Counted from the first letter of the stretch, positions 46,054-54,002 are shown. The stretch is DNA of 64,000 nucleotides from Microtetraspora fusca (GCF_001570365.1 NZ_BBYK01000039.1:399276-463275); one strand, 5' to 3'. The notes: generated by a model from the letters alone, not told the origin. Program-made: numbers and translations.

Positions 46054-47619
46054 GTGCGTGAACGAACGATCGCCGTGGCCGTCGCCGTGGGGACGGCTCT
46101 GACGGTCGGGATATCGGCCACCGGCCCGGCGTCGGCGGGCGTCGCCAGCCGGGCCGGGACCGATGGGACCGACGGGACCGCCCGGTTCTACCGGCAACCG
46201 ATCAGCTGGCACGGCTGCCGGTTGGGGCCGGACGACGAAACCGGCGGGGCGCTGGACGCGGCCGGCACGCGGTGTGCCACGGTCACCGTCCCGCTGGACT
46301 ACGGCCGGCCGGACGGGCGGACCATCACCGTGGCGATATCGCGGATCAAGGCCACCGATCCCGGCCGCCGCCGCGGCGCCCTGCTCATCAATCCCGGCGG
46401 TCCCGGCGCCGTCGGACTGGACCAGGTGCTTCTCAAGGGGATGATGCCGGCCGTCGCGGAGCGCTACGACCTGATCGGGATGGATCCGCGCTTCGTGGGC
46501 CGCAGCACGCCGATCCGTTGCCAGTGGACGACCGACAGCTTCACGCGGTCGGCAGGTCCGAACCGGCGTACCTTCGATGAGAGCGCGGCCCTCATGAAGA
46601 CGCTGGCGGCCGGATGCGCCCAAGGCGATCGCGACCTGCTGCCGCACGCCTCCACCCGCAACACCGCCCGCGACATGGACGTGATCCGTGCGGCCCTCGG
46701 CGAGCCGAGGCTGTCCTACCTCGGGTACTCGTACGGCACCTACCTCGGCGCCGTCTACCTGCAGATGTTCGGGGCGCGGGCGGACCGGGTCGTGCTGGAC
46801 AGCGCGGCCGACCCCGACGTCTACGGCCCCAACCTGATCTCGCGGAACGCCCCGGCCCTCGCCGCCGCGCTGAAGCACTGGGCCGGCTGGGCCGCCGGTC
46901 ACGACAGCAAGTACGGCCTGGGCGACACGACGGCCGCGGTCCTGTCCACCGTGGAGCGGATCGACCGGGCCGCCGCCCGGCGTCCCCTGCGGGTCGGCGC
47001 GTACCGGGTCGACGCCCACCTCGTCCCGTACCTGCTGTTCGTCCGCCTCTACGACGACAGCGCGGCGGCGTACGCCGGCCTCGCGGCGGAGACGCGGGCG
47101 CTGGCCGACGCCGCCCGCGGCGCCTCGGTCGTTCCTCCGCCGTCGCTGGAGAAGCTCCTCACCGGCCTGTTCACCGGCGCGGGCGAGGCCGAGGACCGGG
47201 CGGGAACCCCGATCGTCTGCGCCGACCGCGCCGCCTCCCGCGACCCGGCGACCTACTTCCGCGACATCCAGGCGCACCGGGCCAGCGAACCGCTGTTCGG
47301 GCCGATGACCCGCAACATCACCCCGTGCGCGTTCTGGCCGACCACGCCGGCGGAACCGGCCACCGAGATCCGCAACCACGTCCCGGCGCTGATCGTCGGC
47401 GCCGACGGCGACCCCGTGACTCCCTATCCGGGCCAGCGGGCCATGCACCGCGCGCTGGCCGGCTCGCGCATGATCACGCTCACCGGCGCCTTCCGCCATG
47501 GCGCCTACCTCGCGGCCGGCAACGCCTGCGTCAACGCCGCCGTCGACCGCTACCTGGTCGACGGCACCCTGCCCGGCACCGACATCGTCTGCGACACCTC
47601 CGGCGACACCGGCGAGTGA
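46054..47619 (+). CDS. Secreted alpha/beta hydrolase, tripeptidyl aminopeptidase type
   Basis: A 521-residue exported serine hydrolase of the SlpD/Tap family found in actinomycetes. A signal peptide covers about 1-29 (VAVAVGTALTVGISATGPASA). The nucleophile elbow is GYSYGT with S226; the oxyanion region is LLINPGGPGAVG; the C-terminal TAP-like domain carries the acid (VGADGDPVTPY) and His (TGAFRHGAYL). Likely it clips peptides from secreted proteins. GTG 46054 follows GGAGAGGAC. A 20-bp palindrome lies in its upstream region. Confidence 0.9.
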   Translation: MRERTIAVAVAVGTALTVGISATGPASAGVASRAGTDGTDGTARFYRQPISWHGCRLGPDDETGGALDAAGTRCATVTVPLDYGRPDGRTITVAISRIKATDPGRRRGALLINPGGPGAVGLDQVLLKGMMPAVAERYDLIGMDPRFVGRSTPIRCQWTTDSFTRSAGPNRRTFDESAALMKTLAAGCAQGDRDLLPHASTRNTARDMDVIRAALGEPRLSYLGYSYGTYLGAVYLQMFGARADRVVLDSAADPDVYGPNLISRNAPALAAALKHWAGWAAGHDSKYGLGDTTAAVLSTVERIDRAAARRPLRVGAYRVDAHLVPYLLFVRLYDDSAAAYAGLAAETRALADAARGASVVPPPSLEKLLTGLFTGAGEAEDRAGTPIVCADRAASRDPATYFRDIQAHRASEPLFGPMTRNITPCAFWPTTPAEPATEIRNHVPALIVGADGDPVTPYPGQRAMHRALAGSRMITLTGAFRHGAYLAAGNACVNAAVDRYLVDGTLPGTDIVCDTSGDTGE

Positions 47620-47658
47620 CGGCTCAGCGCCGCTGCCCCGGGCGACCGGGACGGCGGC

Positions 47659-48309
47659 TCAGCGCCGCAGGTAGGTGAGGACGGCCAGCACCCGGCGGTG
47701 GCCGTCCTCGGCCGGCAGGTCCAGCTTCATGAAGATGTTGCCGATGTGCTTGGCGACCGCGGCGTCGCTGATGCCGAGGACGCGGGCGATCGACGGGTTG
47801 GAGCGGCCCTCGGCCATCTGCCCGAGCACCTCCCGCTCCCGTGGAGTGAGCCGGTCGAGTGGATCGGTGACCCGCTGCCGCGCCAGCAGCTGCCGGACCA
47901 CGTCGGGGTCGATGACGGTCTCACCGGCCGCGACCCGGGTCACCGCGTCGGCGAAGTCGGAGATCTCCCCGACCCGGTCCTTGAGCAGATATCCGACGCC
48001 GGCCCGGCAGGTGGGCACGAGGAGCTCCGCGGCGTACGCGGTCGCGGCGTACTGCGAGAGCACCAGCACCGCCGTACCCGGATCGGCGGTCCGCAGCTCT
48101 ACCGCCGCGTGCAGACCCTCATTGGTGTAGCCGGGCGGCATCCGCACATCGGTGATGACGAGGTCCGGACGGTGCGTACGGACGGCGGCCATCAGGGCGT
48201 CGGCGTCGCCGACGGCCGCAACGACGGTGTGGCCGAACCGCTCCAGCAGCCCGGCCAGGCCGGCGCGCATCAGCGTGGCGTCTTCGGCGAGCACTATTCG
48301 CAATGACAC
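47659..48309 (-). CDS. NarL/LuxR-family response regulator
   Basis: A 216-residue regulator. Receiver: IVLAEDATLMRAGL, phospho-acceptor D54 in LVITDVRMPP, and K110 in GYLLKDRV. The LuxR-type HTH is at about 150-212: LTPREREVLGQMAEGRSNPS and SDAAVAKHIGNIFMKL. GTG 48309 lies inside the last codons of the kinase gene (16-base overlap), so they are translated in series. They form a complete two-component system reading away from the hydrolase gene. Confidence 0.93.
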   Translation of the reverse strand: MSLRIVLAEDATLMRAGLAGLLERFGHTVVAAVGDADALMAAVRTHRPDLVITDVRMPPGYTNEGLHAAVELRTADPGTAVLVLSQYAATAYAAELLVPTCRAGVGYLLKDRVGEISDFADAVTRVAAGETVIDPDVVRQLLARQRVTDPLDRLTPREREVLGQMAEGRSNPSIARVLGISDAAVAKHIGNIFMKLDLPAEDGHRRVLAVLTYLRR

Positions 48310-49541
48310 GGCAGTTCGATCCGCACGGTAGTGGGTCCCCCTTCCGGGCTGTCGATCACCAGGGTGCCATCCAGTACGGCGACCCGGTCGGCCAGGCCGC
48401 GCAGGCCGCTGCCCCGGGCCGGGTCGGCGCCGCCCTGGCCGTCGTCCCCGATCGCCACACGCAGGCGTCCGGACACGAACCCGCCGCTGACCGTGATCCG
48501 GCCGGCCCCGGCGTGCCTGACCGTGTTGGTCATCGCCTCGGAGACGACGAAGTACGCGGTGGACTCGACGGCGGCGGGCAGGCGCCGGTCCAGGGCGAGA
48601 TCCAGCTCGACCGGGACCGGGCAGCGTTCGGCGAGCTCTCCGACGGCCGCCGCCAGCCCAAGGTCGGTCAGGATCTGGGGATGGATGCCGCGGATCAGCT
48701 CGCGGATCGCCGTCAACGCCTGCCGGGCCTGCCGGCGGGCGTCGCGGACGAGCTCGGCCATCCGCTGCTCCTGCCCGCCGAGCTCGGCTTCCATCAGGCC
48801 GAGATTCATGTTCAGCAGCACCAGGTGCTGCTGAGCGCCGTCGTGCAGGTCCCGCTCGATGCGGCGACGCTCGGCCTCGAACGCGTCGACCAGCCGCATC
48901 CGCGACGTCGAGAGTTCCTCGACCCGCAGGTTCAACTCGGCCTGTGTCGGGCTGAGCAGCCAGCGGGCGAACGCCGCCTGGCCCGCGGCGAGGAGGCACA
49001 GCGCGTAGACGGTGACGATCGTGACGGGCAGGGCGATCGCGGAGGCGAGCCATGCCTCGCCCATCGTGTCGACGACCGATCCGCCCAGCCGGATGTTCAC
49101 CCGGCTCGTGATCCCGGCCGCGACGCACAGCGGAAGTGCCAGCAGGGTGACGCAGACGAACAGGACGAAGAGCCCGACGAGGTCGATGGCGAACAGGACG
49201 GACAGCAGGCAGACCGTGTAGCCCAGCTCCCGCCACGTCGCGCTCTCCATCAGCCGTCGACGCAACCAGGTGCCCACGCCGCCGGGGGAGGCGGCGTGCG
49301 GGCTTCGCACCGGAACCCGTTCGAGCAGGCCGAGGCGGCGCCGCTCCAACACCCCGATCGGCACCCCCGCGAGAACGAGCACCGGCGGGAACAGCAGCAG
49401 CGCCAGCATCGCCGGCCAGGCCGCCGAGGCGAGTACGACCGTACTGAGCAGATAGGCCAGACATCGCCACGGCCACCGGGACAGCAGGAACCTGAACGGG
49501 TTGCCGGCCACCGCCCGCCATACCGAACCGCTGTGCGTCAT
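48294..49541 (-). CDS. Membrane histidine kinase (HisKA_3/NarX type)
   Basis: A 415-residue kinase. The N-terminus has about five or six helices (DUF-type sensor with LLSTVVLASAAWPAMLALLL and later pairs). The HisKA_3 motif is RRRIERDLHDGAQQHLVLL with the phospho-histidine in DLHDGAQ. The HATPase ends in DDGQGGADPARGSGLRGLADR. Start ATG 49541 (MTHSGS) opens just ahead of the first helices; a longer reading to 49685 is less likely. Partner regulator is the next gene. Confidence 0.92.
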   Translation of the reverse strand: MTHSGSVWRAVAGNPFRFLLSRWPWRCLAYLLSTVVLASAAWPAMLALLLFPPVLVLAGVPIGVLERRRLGLLERVPVRSPHAASPGGVGTWLRRRLMESATWRELGYTVCLLSVLFAIDLVGLFVLFVCVTLLALPLCVAAGITSRVNIRLGGSVVDTMGEAWLASAIALPVTIVTVYALCLLAAGQAAFARWLLSPTQAELNLRVEELSTSRMRLVDAFEAERRRIERDLHDGAQQHLVLLNMNLGLMEAELGGQEQRMAELVRDARRQARQALTAIRELIRGIHPQILTDLGLAAAVGELAERCPVPVELDLALDRRLPAAVESTAYFVVSEAMTNTVRHAGAGRITVSGGFVSGRLRVAIGDDGQGGADPARGSGLRGLADRVAVLDGTLVIDSPEGGPTTVRIELPCHCE

Positions 49542-49817
49542 CCGGACCACCCTACGAGCGGCAGGCTCCCAGCGAACGGGCCCTCGGTGGAGTGCGGGTG
49601 GTAGACCTGGCGCTACCGCGGCCATGCCGGGGACGCCTCGGACGGACATGACAGCTGTCATGCGGAAGGGCTCAGACAGTCTCAATCGGAAGGTGGGTTT
49701 CCTCGCTGTCCCGCCGCGCCGGTCTCAGGCGATTGAGTTAGGTTGCGTCCACGGGCCTGGCGGCCCTGCGGTCCAGTCCACTTGGCACCGGATTGCGAGG
49801 GCGGGCCATCGGACGAC
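49542..49817. other. Intergenic stretch, nothing recognised
   Basis: The first part of a 421-base gap between the histidine kinase start and the GNAT gene. I see no convincing coding frame, tRNA or hairpin here. The remaining 145 bases are copy B of the dispersed repeat. Confidence 0.6.
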
Positions 49818-49962
49818 AACGGCGTCTGACCAGCGGTTTCGCTACGGTCGGACGCTGTTGATCGTTTCCACTCATGTGCAGCCGTACGCCACCCTGAGCA
49901 GCCCTCGGCCGCTGTTCCCGGGATATATCCGGGATGGATCATGGCGTGTTTCCGCAGGTCGG
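49818..49962 (+). repeat. Dispersed ~145-bp repeat, copy B
   Basis: The second copy of the element at 44927-45070, in the same orientation. Its right edge (GCAGGTCGG) stops one base short of the stop codon of the minus-strand GNAT gene (CTA at 49963-49965). No transposase follows this copy, so it is a solo end or an independent small repeat. Confidence 0.82.
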
Positions 49963-50505
49963 CTAGCCCTTCGAGGCCGGCTTCCACTCCTGGGCGAGGA
50001 GCCCGAGCAGCACCTGGTCCAGGAACTCGCCCATCACCCAGGCCGAGGAGCGCAGCACGCCCTCGCGGACGAAGCCGTTGCGCTCGGCGGAGCGCAACAT
50101 CGCAGCGTTGTCCGACAGCGTCTCGATCTGCAGTCGATGCAGGCCGCGCACGACGAAACCGTAGTGGCACAGCACCGCGACCACGTCGGTGCCGTAGCCC
50201 TTGCCGCGGGCCGACGGCAGCAGCCCCAGCCCGATGTGCGCGGACCGGTGGTGGGTGTCGATGCCCCACAGCGTCGCGGTGCCGATCAGCGTGCCGCCGT
50301 CCAGCTCCACCACGGAGAACGGGACGTGCCCTTGCTCCTTGTCGTCCACCACGAGCCGCGAGTCCTTCGAGCCGGGCGTGATCGGCCGCCACGGCCGGCT
50401 TTCAGCCCGCGAGCCGTTGACCACGTCGTCGTAGAGCTCGGTCCGCAGGATCGGGATGTCGTCCTCATGCCGGGCCCTGAGCCCGACTTTGCTGCCTTTT
50501 AGCAC
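49963..50505 (-). CDS. GNAT-family N-acetyltransferase
   Basis: A 180-residue acetyl-CoA-dependent acetyltransferase of the RimJ/RimL-like branch. It starts MLKGSKVGLRARHEDDIPIL; the acetyl-CoA loop is LGLLPSARGKGYGTDVV and the B motif is HRLQIETLSDNAAMLRSAERNGFVREG (quoted in parts). GTG 50505 follows AGGAAGCTTGG. The stop codon abuts repeat copy B, so the C-terminus (LAQEWKPASKG) may have been set by that insertion. Confidence 0.85.
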   Translation of the reverse strand: MLKGSKVGLRARHEDDIPILRTELYDDVVNGSRAESRPWRPITPGSKDSRLVVDDKEQGHVPFSVVELDGGTLIGTATLWGIDTHHRSAHIGLGLLPSARGKGYGTDVVAVLCHYGFVVRGLHRLQIETLSDNAAMLRSAERNGFVREGVLRSSAWVMGEFLDQVLLGLLAQEWKPASKG

Positions 50506-50812
50506 CCAAGCTTCCTATCCGGCCAGGCTGGTCGGCGGCAAACAAATTAGCGGGAGTTTCGCCCTGGATTCGGCCGAACAGCGGAGGTGCATGGGCCTGT
50601 TGATGCGGAGCGGCCATGCGCGGGAAGACCGAGTTGGGAGGGTTGGGAGCTACCGGCCAGGTTCGACGGTGCTGTGCGGTCAGCTCGGGTTTCCGGTCAG
50701 GCACCGTTCGCGATGCTCTCCTGTTTCGTGCGACTCCTTCGGGCAGGACTGTCGGAAGCCGCTGTTAGGTTGCTGCACGAGTTGAAACGGCCAGGTGATG
50801 GGGAGAGCGTCG
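50506..50812. other. Intergenic region between two GNAT genes, no gene seen
   Basis: The 307 bases between divergent GNAT genes have frames open by chance only, without a ribosome site or family features. It presumably holds two promoters. GGTTGCTGCACGAGTTGAAACGG near 50770 is the least GC-rich part and may contain the right-hand promoter. Confidence 0.5.
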
Positions 50813-51286
50813 ATGTCAGGTGTGGCGTTGCGGGGTGTTGAGGACGGCGACCTGGATGCGCTGTTCCACCAGATGCGCGATCCCCAGTCGGTTCAGATGG
50901 CTGCCTTCACTTCCAAGGACCCCGACGATCGCCAAGCGTTCGATGCGCATATGTCGAAGCTGAGGACGTCCCCGGATGTCATCCTGCGTGCGGTGACCCG
51001 GGATGGTCACCTGGTCGGCAGCATCGGCAGCTTCGTCATCGACGGGGACACCGAGGTCACCTACTGGATCGACCGCGCGGCCTGGGGGCAGGGAGTCGCC
51101 AGCCACGCTCTCGCTCAGTTCCTTGAGCTCGTCCCCGTCCGCCCGCTGTATGCCCGTGCCGCCAGTGACAACCTCGGTTCGCTCAGGGTCCTGCAGAAGG
51201 CCGGTTTCACGATCATCGGCACCGAGACCTCGTACGCGCCCGCGCGAAACGCTGAAATCGAGGAAAGCATCCTGCGCCTGGGCTAG
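50813..51286 (+). CDS. GNAT-family N-acetyltransferase
   Basis: A 157-residue enzyme, distinct from the GNAT to the left. It opens MSGVALRGVEDGDLDALFHQ. The acetyl-CoA site is YWIDRAAWGQGVASHALAQF, and SDNLGSLRVLQKAGFTIIG is the conserved C-terminal helix and strand. GGGGAGAG sits five bases before ATG 50813. The stop is inside GGGCTAGGCGAAACGAAGAGG, a stretch that nearly matches the sequence at 45069-45091 beside repeat copy A. Confidence 0.87.
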   Translation: MSGVALRGVEDGDLDALFHQMRDPQSVQMAAFTSKDPDDRQAFDAHMSKLRTSPDVILRAVTRDGHLVGSIGSFVIDGDTEVTYWIDRAAWGQGVASHALAQFLELVPVRPLYARAASDNLGSLRVLQKAGFTIIGTETSYAPARNAEIEESILRLG

Positions 51287-51340
51287 GCGAAACGAAGAGG
51301 CCCCGGGATGACCGGGACCCTCTGACGCTAGCTTGCGCCG

Positions 51341-51560
51341 TCATGTCTCCAAGGCGTCGTCTATCCGCCGGTTGGCGATCTCTGCGCCACCGTCGATGCA
51401 CTTCGCATAGACCCTGAGCAACGCGTCCACGCCGTGCCCGGCGCGTTCGGCCACCTCTGGAGCGGCTACCCCGGCGTTGAGCCAGAGCGCAACGGCAGCG
51501 TGCCGGAGATCGTATGGCGGGGCCGCCAGTGGGGACACGGCCTGTTCCGGTGTGAGCGCC
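51341..51560 (-). pseudogene. C-terminal fragment of a tyrosine recombinase (integrase)
   Basis: About 70 residues matching the end of actinomycete phage/ICE integrases: PYDLRHAAVALWLNAGVAAP, ERAGHGVDALL and VYAKCIDGG with the nucleophilic Tyr. The catalytic Arg (DLRH), the GH pair and Tyr are all kept, but the arm-binding and core N-terminal domains are absent. The visible frame opens at a GTG at 51538 and similarity extends a little further. A GC-rich hairpin follows the stop. It is a relic of an integrative element. Confidence 0.82.
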
Positions 51561-51615
51561 CTAATATCAGCCCGGTGCAGACCTGGCAGCCGGCGGAAGG
51601 GCAGGTGAGCATGTG

Positions 51616-51981
51616 ATGGTGCACAGCTCGCGGCGGGATCGGGTGATCGCGGAGTGCGGTGCCAAGCCGGGATCGGTGGAGGACTACCCGTTCGGCGACG
51701 GTGTGGCGGTGTTCAAGGTCGCCGGCAAGATGTTCGCGCTGGTGCCGCTGGGGCCGTCCCCGGGCAGCGTCAGCCTCAAGTGTGACCCGGATCTCGCGAT
51801 CGACCTGCGCCGGCAGTATGCCGCGATCACTGCGGGCTACCACCTCAACAAGCGGCACTGGAACACCGTCACGCTGGACGGCTCCGTGCCCGACGACGAA
51901 CTTCTCGACCTGATCGATCATTCGTACGAGCTGGTCGTGGCCCGGCTACCCAGGGCCGAACGGGACAAGCTGAACACGTGA
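51616..51981 (+). CDS. MmcQ/YjbR-family protein
   Basis: A 121-residue protein of the MmcQ/YjbR fold (CyaY-like DNA-binding family). Recognisable parts: PGSVEDYPFGDGVAVFKVAG, KMFALVPLG, SLKCDPDLAIDLR, and GYHLNKRHWNTVTLDGSVPD. It is short, complete and in good frame. Role in the cell is unknown. ATG 51616 is preferred to GTG 51613, with GGAAGGGCAGG upstream. It diverges from the integrase fragment. Confidence 0.88.
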   Translation: MVHSSRRDRVIAECGAKPGSVEDYPFGDGVAVFKVAGKMFALVPLGPSPGSVSLKCDPDLAIDLRRQYAAITAGYHLNKRHWNTVTLDGSVPDDELLDLIDHSYELVVARLPRAERDKLNT

Positions 51982-52098
51982 CCGGTCGTCCGCGAGGACA
52001 CATGTCTCCATCGGCGGAGTTCGGCCCGTACAACTTTGGACTACCAGCAAGACGAGGCGGATCGCGGGAACCGGAAGGTCTCCTGCCGCGTGCTTTTG

Positions 52099-52299
52099 CT
52101 ATGAAGCCGGCGCGGTTCGGTCGCGAAACTTCACGGTGATCCGCTCGCGATATGGCAGGAGTGGGCCGATGACGTTCGCGGCCTCCCGGTACCAGTCGGT
52201 CACTTCATTCCAGAAGAAGCACCCGAGAAGACCACACGCCAACTGCTGAATTTTCTGCAGTAGTGCGGGATCGGAGCGACTGCTCGACGTGCCGGGGAT
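52099..52299 (-). pseudogene. Short coding remnant
   Basis: An open stretch of 66 codons with no good start. It ends with EVTDWYREAANVIGPLLPYR and then ERITVKFRDRTAPAS before a TAG at 52099-52101. The composition is protein-like, but the frame is closed by a TGA at 52300-52302, so it is probably the tail of a lost gene. The 385-base gap between the YjbR gene and the MFS gene holds nothing else I can identify. Confidence 0.4.
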
Positions 52300-52366
52300 T
52301 CATCGTTCATCCGCAACGACCAACTAAATGGACGTCATCGAACAGCACACACGAGAACCGCACAGG

Positions 52367-53581
52367 CTAGCGGCTCTGGGGTTGGGGCACGGTGGTGCGG
52401 CGGCGCCACGTCACCGCGAGGGGGAGGGCGACGATCGTGCCGGCCAGGCCGTACGTCGCGATCGCGGCCGGCGGGCCGGTGAGGTCGGCCAGCGGGCCGC
52501 TGAGCAGCACGCCGACGCCCTGCGCGGCGGTGAGCGCCGAGGCGGCCACGCCGACCGTCTGGCCGCGCCGTTCCGGCGGGGCGGCACGGACGAACTCCGC
52601 ATTGGCGATCACCTGGTAAGCCGACAGGACGCCGGTCAGGAACCACGCGGCGGCGGAGACCGCCGTGCCCGGTCCGTACGCGCTGACCACGAGCGGCAGG
52701 CAGGAGACCACCGCCAGCGGTGCCAGCGCGGGCAACCCGGCCGACAGCCGGTTGACCAGATACATCCCCACCACGCTGCCGGCGGGGATGGCACACAGCA
52801 GGATGCCCGCCTCGACGGTCCCGCCGCCCAGGGCGCCCGCATACGGTACGGCCAGTCCCTCGGGAGCGATGGAGAAGGTGGCGAGGAGCGCGAACGCGAG
52901 CAGACCGCGCAGCCTCCGGTCCCTGACGATCAGACCGACGCCGGTCGCCATCTCGCCCAGTGAGACGACCCGGCCGGTGCGTGAGGCCGGCCGTTCCTTG
53001 ACGCCTGTCGCCACCACCAGCGCGGCCAGGGCGAAGGAGAGAGCGTTGAGGCCCAGCGCCGCGTGTGGGCCGATGGCGGTGACGATCAGACCGCCCACCC
53101 CGAACCCGACCAGCATGGTGAGCTGCGAGGTCATCTGAGCGAGCGTGACCCCTGTGACGTAGAGCCGGGCGTCGAGCACGTCGGGCGTGGTGGCGATCCG
53201 CGCGGTCTTCTCCGGCGCGTCGATCAGCTGGACGGTGAAGAGGAGCACGCACAGGACCGGGAAGGGGACCTGCGGAACGGCCATGATCCCCACCAACAGC
53301 GCCCTGGCCACATCACAGGCGATCATCAGCCGCCGGCGCGGGAACCGATCGGCGAGGCCCCCGAGGAGTGGCCCGCCGATCAGCGAGGGGACGAACGTCA
53401 GCGCGTAGGTGAGGGTGGTCACCGTCGCGGACCCGGTCAGACCGTAGGCGTGCACGGCGAGCGCCACCCGGGCGAGTTGGTCTCCCGCCCGGGAGATCAG
53501 GCCGGAGAGCCACAGACTCCGGTACTCCGGCACGGCGAGCACGTCGCGGAACGTCGCGGAGCGCTCCCCTGTCGCGGCCAT
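52367..53581 (-). CDS. MFS transporter downstream of the heptad-repeat peptide
   Basis: A 404-residue major facilitator with twelve predicted helices, of the MFS_3/EntS-like exporter branch. The signature loop reads GGLADRFPRRRLMIACD, and SLWLSGLISRAGDQLARVAL is the typical first helix. ATG 53581 (MAATGER) has AAGGA upstream. It lies 195 bases after the small peptide gene on the same strand, separated by a strong hairpin at 53601-53634. So it could export the peptide or a product of it; this is inference from position. Confidence 0.88.
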   Translation of the reverse strand: MAATGERSATFRDVLAVPEYRSLWLSGLISRAGDQLARVALAVHAYGLTGSATVTTLTYALTFVPSLIGGPLLGGLADRFPRRRLMIACDVARALLVGIMAVPQVPFPVLCVLLFTVQLIDAPEKTARIATTPDVLDARLYVTGVTLAQMTSQLTMLVGFGVGGLIVTAIGPHAALGLNALSFALAALVVATGVKERPASRTGRVVSLGEMATGVGLIVRDRRLRGLLAFALLATFSIAPEGLAVPYAGALGGGTVEAGILLCAIPAGSVVGMYLVNRLSAGLPALAPLAVVSCLPLVVSAYGPGTAVSAAAWFLTGVLSAYQVIANAEFVRAAPPERRGQTVGVAASALTAAQGVGVLLSGPLADLTGPPAAIATYGLAGTIVALPLAVTWRRRTTVPQPQSR

Positions 53582-53600
53582 TCGCCTGTCCTTTCCTGAA

Positions 53601-53634
53601 GGCCGGGTGGCGCGGTGCGGTGCGCCACCCGGCC
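53601..53634 (-). terminator. Perfect hairpin between peptide gene and MFS gene
   Basis: A 13-bp perfect stem, GGCCGGGTGGCGC with GCGCCACCCGGCC, and an 8-base loop. It ends 19 bases before the MFS start. No U-tract follows, so partial termination or RNA stabilisation is possible. Such elements often keep a small upstream gene more abundant than the next gene. Confidence 0.7.
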
Positions 53635-53776
53635 GGGACACGGGATCGTCGGTTCCAGCGCCGTCTTGGAGCGATCACCTTTTATGAAGGTTCACGGTTG
53701 CGCCGACAACTCGGGAACCGAGCGACTCGTCACGCCCGTTCGGATAGGGAGCGCCGTGTATCCGGCGCCGCTACAT

Positions 53777-53860
53777 TCAGATGTCGTCCGGGGCCTGCCA
53801 CACGATGTCCGGGGCGTTCCAGATGATGTCGGGGGCGTTCCAGATGACGTCCTTGCGCAT
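53777..53860 (-). CDS. 27-residue heptad-repeat peptide (WxAP), candidate signal or RiPP-like precursor
   Basis: ATG 53860 to TGA 53777-53779. The product is MRK, then three tandem heptads DVIWNAP, DIIWNAP, DIVWQAP, then DDI. The heptads match a 21-bp DNA period. AAGGAG lies nine bases before the ATG, an excellent ribosome site. Changes between units keep chemistry: ATC to GTG (Ile to Val) and AAC to CAG (Asn to Gln) each need two base changes, which argues for selection on the protein. No signal peptide or helix is visible. It lies between a MFS gene (same strand) and a divergent SARP regulator. I do not recognise the family; no maturation enzyme is nearby. Confidence 0.75.
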   Translation of the reverse strand: MRKDVIWNAPDIIWNAPDIVWQAPDDI

Positions 53861-53915
53861 GACCCATCACTCCTTCGCGATCTCGTTCGCTTCAGGTCAC
53901 AGGATCAGACAACGC

Positions 53916-53945
53916 GGTATACGCGATGTATATCGATCTTGTGAA
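53916..53945 (-). promoter_or_regulatory. Candidate promoter and direct repeats of the peptide gene
   Basis: On the minus strand, TTCACA (53940-53945) and TATACC (53916-53921) are 18 bases apart, giving a start near 53909. Within this stretch the plus strand reads GTATAC at 53917 and GTATAT at 53928, exactly 11 bases apart, the spacing of SARP direct repeats. A third GTATAC is at 53959, about three helical turns away, where it could also be the -10 of the regulator. Confidence 0.5.
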
Positions 53946-54002
53946 TCCCACCCCTGCCGTATACGTTCTGCAGCGACGCCTCCGAAGCGCAGGGAGTCCG
54001 CC

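Noticed and set aside
53777-53860. The small gene as a tryptophan attenuator leader
   Set aside because: Its three Trp codons are spaced seven codons apart, not consecutive, no Trp synthesis gene follows, and the heptads are conserved in all positions, not only Trp.
53777-53860. The 21-bp repeats as purely DNA iterons
   Set aside because: Kept only as an alternative: two-base codon changes that preserve residue chemistry and the good ribosome site favour coding.
53781-54002. An N-terminal extension of the SARP protein starting MSSGACHTMSGAF
   Set aside because: This part is antisense to the heptad-repeat peptide gene and has no ribosome site; the SARP fold and GGGAG support GTG 54003.
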